From: Martinezella miluonensis
GTDB lineage: Bacteria; Pseudomonadota; Alphaproteobacteria; Rhizobiales; Rhizobiaceae
Direction: 5' to 3'
DNA: 64,000 bases
Assembly (NCBI RefSeq): GCF_900094545.1
Contig: NZ_FMAH01000015.1
Coordinates: forward strand, 45,263-109,262
The notes beneath the pieces are model-generated. The model was not told where the DNA came from. It worked only from the letters and a program-made list of their open reading frames with translations, and ran no database searches. Of the stretch, positions 61,630-64,000 are shown piece after piece (the stretch's first letter is position 1; the number at the start of each line of letters is the position of its first letter). The position numbers and the translations under genes were made by a program.

Positions 61630-62395
61630 ATAGGTTGTTCCTCCGGAACAACGGCTTAGCATTAAAGCCTTAAGCCGTAGTGACCGGAAAGCCATTAATT
61701 GTACCGGGCTTAATATTCTCGCGCAAACTGCCAAGTCATGCAGTTTCCGAGAGTGTCATCAAATCCTTCAAGCAGGAGAGTATAGGCCAAAAGGTCTATC
61801 GTTCACACAATGAAGTAGGCCAAGACCTGCCGCATGTCTGGTAGCACTGAAGGCTCCTAGTCGATCGTCAGACCGAACTGATCCCGGCGTGAGCGCTTCG
61901 TACCGACCGGTTGGCTCGATGTCGCATCGCCGCCGCCCCGAACATTCCCCATTTGTACAACCAAAGAGATTAAAAACGGCTAGAGCAAGCCAGTTGATAC
62001 GAGAAGTGTACCTGCACAATTGTACCACATTCCCGGAGCGAACCACATCTGCGCAGTTTTACTGACGAGCAAAGCGCTGATCCTTACGCCGCCAGGCATT
62101 ATTTAGCTTTTTGGAATATATCTCGCGCAGTTCAGTAGTTAACCTCCCGTGAGTCATCGATCAGATCGCCATGAGAGGCCATTTGCAATTGTGCAACACC
62201 CTCGTCGAGGCTGTGAAAAGTCCAAAAATAGTCAACAGATTGTTATAGGTAAGGCTTGCGGGCTGCGATATTAACTGCTTCAGAAAATAATTGGGAATCT
62301 ACTTTGCAAGAAGACGTGAGTTCGTTTAGCCTAATAGATGAATAAGCTTTAGAAAGCATGTTGGCAAAGTATTGTTGTTGGGGAAAGGTGCCATT
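61630..62395. other. Long intergenic region between c-di-GMP gene and TolC-family gene
   Basis: A 766-bp, AT-rich gap between divergent genes. No convincing gene is seen. The 10-mer TGCACAATTG occurs in opposite orientations at 62013-62022 and 62186-62195 and may be a regulator site for the secretion genes. Confidence 0.45.
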
Positions 62396-63832
62396 TTGGT
62401 TTATGGAAAGCGATTGATTGTGGCAATCGGGATTTCGGTAGCCGTCAGTTCTTTGTTGAGTGGTGCTGCTTACGCGATGACATTGCAGCAGGCAATTGAT
62501 AAGACAATGAAAACTAACCCGCAGATCATGCAGGCTGCGCAGAATCGGGAGGCAACCGAGTTCCAGCTGCGTCAGGCAAGGGGGCTTTACTTGCCTTCTG
62601 TCGATCTGGAATCGGGCTATGGTCGCCGTAGACTTTCGGACGCCACATCCGGAGCTTTGACACGTAGCAGGGATTACCTGAGTCCAGCCGACGTAAGCTT
62701 GACTATTACGCAGACGCTGTTTGATGGCGGTGATCGCAAGGCACAAAAGGACAAGCAGGCAGCCCGTGTTGACGGCGCATCTTTTCGCGTCCAGCAGCGC
62801 TCGGAAGCCTTGGCGCTTGAAGTAACCCAGAATTATCTCGAATACTTGCTGCAGACGGAAATCGTCGCGGCGGCGGAAAAGAACGTCGCCTTCCACAAGC
62901 AGATGGTCGGCAACATCGAGGATAGCATCAAGGGCGGCGCCCTCACCGATGCCGATCGCTATCAGGGCCGTGAGCGCCTGCAAGCGGCCAATGCCCGCCT
63001 TCAGGAAGCCAAGCGGGAACTGGATGCGACCAAGATCCGCTTCCTTCAGGTCGTCGGCGAGCCGATCACCAAAGCGAATCGTCCGGCCTCCGTGGGGCGT
63101 TACCTGCCGAAGACGCTGGATGACGCTGTCTTCATCGCTCAAAAGAACAATCCGCAGATTTTCTCGGCCAAAGCTGACGTCAATGCCGCCGACGCCGATG
63201 TCCGTGGGTCCAAATCTGCCTTCTTGCCGAGGCTGGACCTTGTCGGCAGCGCCCGTATCGGTGACGATGTGGACGGTAATAAGGGCAACACCAGCGACGT
63301 CCAGGTTGGTGTCGTCGCCAAGTGGAACCTCTATCACGGCGGCATCGATACCGCCCATCAGCAGGAACTGGTCCGTCGTGCCGCCGAACAGCGTTTTGCG
63401 CTGAGCCAGACTTATCGCGAGGTGGACGAGTCTGTCCGTTCCGCTTGGAGCGAGCGCACCAACCAGGCCCAGCTTGCCGGTATCTTGAGCGGGCAGGAAA
63501 AGACAAACGCCCAGCTCGTCTCGTCCTATCGTGAGCAATTCAAGGTCGGCCAGCGCTCGCTGCTCGATCTGTTGGATGCCCAGAACACCCGCTTCAACAC
63601 CGAGATTTTGGCTAAGACGGCGGAAGTCGCCTCGCTCTTTGCCGAATACAAGATCCTCGCAGCGTCAGGCAGTTTGTTGTCGACGATGAAGCTGAAGCCG
63701 GTCGATCAGGCGACGCCCTATGCCCGTGATCAGTTCGCCGTTTCGTCGAACACGGCTGATCCCGGCTACACTAAATACGACTCGCACCAGAAGCCCGGCT
63801 TGCCGATCGATCTGCTCGAGCCGATTCGTTAA
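62396..63832 (+). CDS. TolC-family outer-membrane channel for type I secretion
   Basis: A 478-residue outer-membrane protein. A signal peptide ends near AYA-M, after which MTLQQAIDKTMKTNPQI opens the standard TolC helical repeat. Two copies of the barrel-helix unit follow (LPSVDLESGYGRRRL and LPRLDLVGSARIG; SLTITQTLFDGG and VGVVAKWNLYHGG). No ATG is suitable: TTG 62396 has AAAGG at 9-base spacing, while the frame opens at TTG 62372. The next gene is a type I secretion ATPase, so the pair probably exports an RTX-type adhesin or enzyme. Confidence 0.9.
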   Translation: MVYGKRLIVAIGISVAVSSLLSGAAYAMTLQQAIDKTMKTNPQIMQAAQNREATEFQLRQARGLYLPSVDLESGYGRRRLSDATSGALTRSRDYLSPADVSLTITQTLFDGGDRKAQKDKQAARVDGASFRVQQRSEALALEVTQNYLEYLLQTEIVAAAEKNVAFHKQMVGNIEDSIKGGALTDADRYQGRERLQAANARLQEAKRELDATKIRFLQVVGEPITKANRPASVGRYLPKTLDDAVFIAQKNNPQIFSAKADVNAADADVRGSKSAFLPRLDLVGSARIGDDVDGNKGNTSDVQVGVVAKWNLYHGGIDTAHQQELVRRAAEQRFALSQTYREVDESVRSAWSERTNQAQLAGILSGQEKTNAQLVSSYREQFKVGQRSLLDLLDAQNTRFNTEILAKTAEVASLFAEYKILAASGSLLSTMKLKPVDQATPYARDQFAVSSNTADPGYTKYDSHQKPGLPIDLLEPIR

Positions 63833-63861
63833 TCGTTACGATCCGAATTGGGTAGTACTTC

Positions 63862-64000
63862 ATGTTGAACGTAGCACCTGACGTGTCTGCGAGCGTACCG
63901 CTGCAGACATTCAAGTCGGCATTTAAATCGGTTGCTGCATTTTACGGTCGCCCGAACTCGGATACTGTGCTGTTTTCGGGAATTCCGGACGAAATTCTCG
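63862..64000 (+). CDS. Type I secretion ATPase, N-terminus only (LapB/PrtD type)
   Basis: Only the first 46 codons lie in the window. The peptide MLNVAPDVSASVPLQTF and the following RPNSDTVLFSGIPDEIL fit the degenerate C39-like N-terminal domain of type I secretion permease/ATPases. It begins 29 bp after a TolC-family gene. The membrane and ATPase domains are beyond the window, so the call rests largely on context. Confidence 0.6.
   Translation, partial: MLNVAPDVSASVPLQTFKSAFKSVAAFYGRPNSDTVLFSGIPDEIL

Overview
The window is about 60 % GC and looks like a chromosome or large replicon of a Rhizobiales bacterium, most likely Rhizobiaceae. Pointers are the StcD-type N-methylproline demethylase, several betaine transporters, IalB-family proteins, a preQ1-leader queCDE operon and a TolC / type I ATPase pair. 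There are no tRNA, rRNA, CRISPR or insertion-sequence features. The density of transporters, catabolic operons and giant adhesins fits a plant-associated or soil lifestyle. All calls come from reading the sequence and recalled family knowledge; no database search was run.

Layout. (1) 1-9304: two-partner secretion pair, the 3' end of a TpsB transporter followed by a 3046-residue TpsA exoprotein made of GLUG, YDG and MBG repeats. (2) 9485-11492: an unrecognised helix-turn-helix-like protein and a CDP-diacylglycerol pyrophosphatase. (3) 12069-21708: an unassigned catabolic locus with a ferredoxin, two lyase/hydrolase enzymes, a class III CoA-transferase, an enoyl-CoA hydratase, a flavoprotein, a LysR regulator and a Tat-exported ABC importer. 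(4) 22073-23286: a divergent WYL regulator / VOC protein pair sharing a perfect 10+10 bp palindrome. (5) 23697-25529: queCDE for 7-deazaguanine synthesis behind a preQ1-I riboswitch-like leader. (6) 25996-35620: a small protein, an AraC regulator, then a probable adhesion operon (coupled unknown ORF, 1685-residue trimeric autotransporter, two IalB-like proteins, a membrane-anchored unknown and a DUF4189 protein). (7) 35817-59398: a betaine / proline-betaine / hydroxyproline catabolic island. (8) 59845-64000: a GAF-GGDEF-EAL protein, then a TolC-family channel and the start of a type I secretion ATPase.

The island in (7) is the most interesting part. Two separate quaternary-amine ABC importers (35817-38880 and 50985-54732) would bring in betaines. 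A Rieske oxygenase with its reductase, and the StcD-like demethylase, would strip N-methyl groups. The formaldehyde released would be taken up by the Gfa-type enzyme next to stcD. A proline-racemase-family enzyme, a DAO-type flavoprotein, a DapA-family enzyme and an aldehyde dehydrogenase match the hydroxyproline to 2-oxoglutarate route. Embedded in this are two proteins of unrelated folds that each resemble a DMSP lyase: a DddQ-type cupin (42620-43258) with all four metal ligands at DddQ spacing, and a DddP-type M24 protein (44214-45494) with the DddP motifs. DMSP is a sulfur analogue of betaines, so a combined betaine/DMSP system, or repurposing of both lyase folds for another betaine, is a testable idea. 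The racemase-family protein also lacks its second catalytic cysteine (Gly251). Five regulators (TetR, LysR, GlxA-type AraC, GntR and the operator-like repeats near them) control the island.
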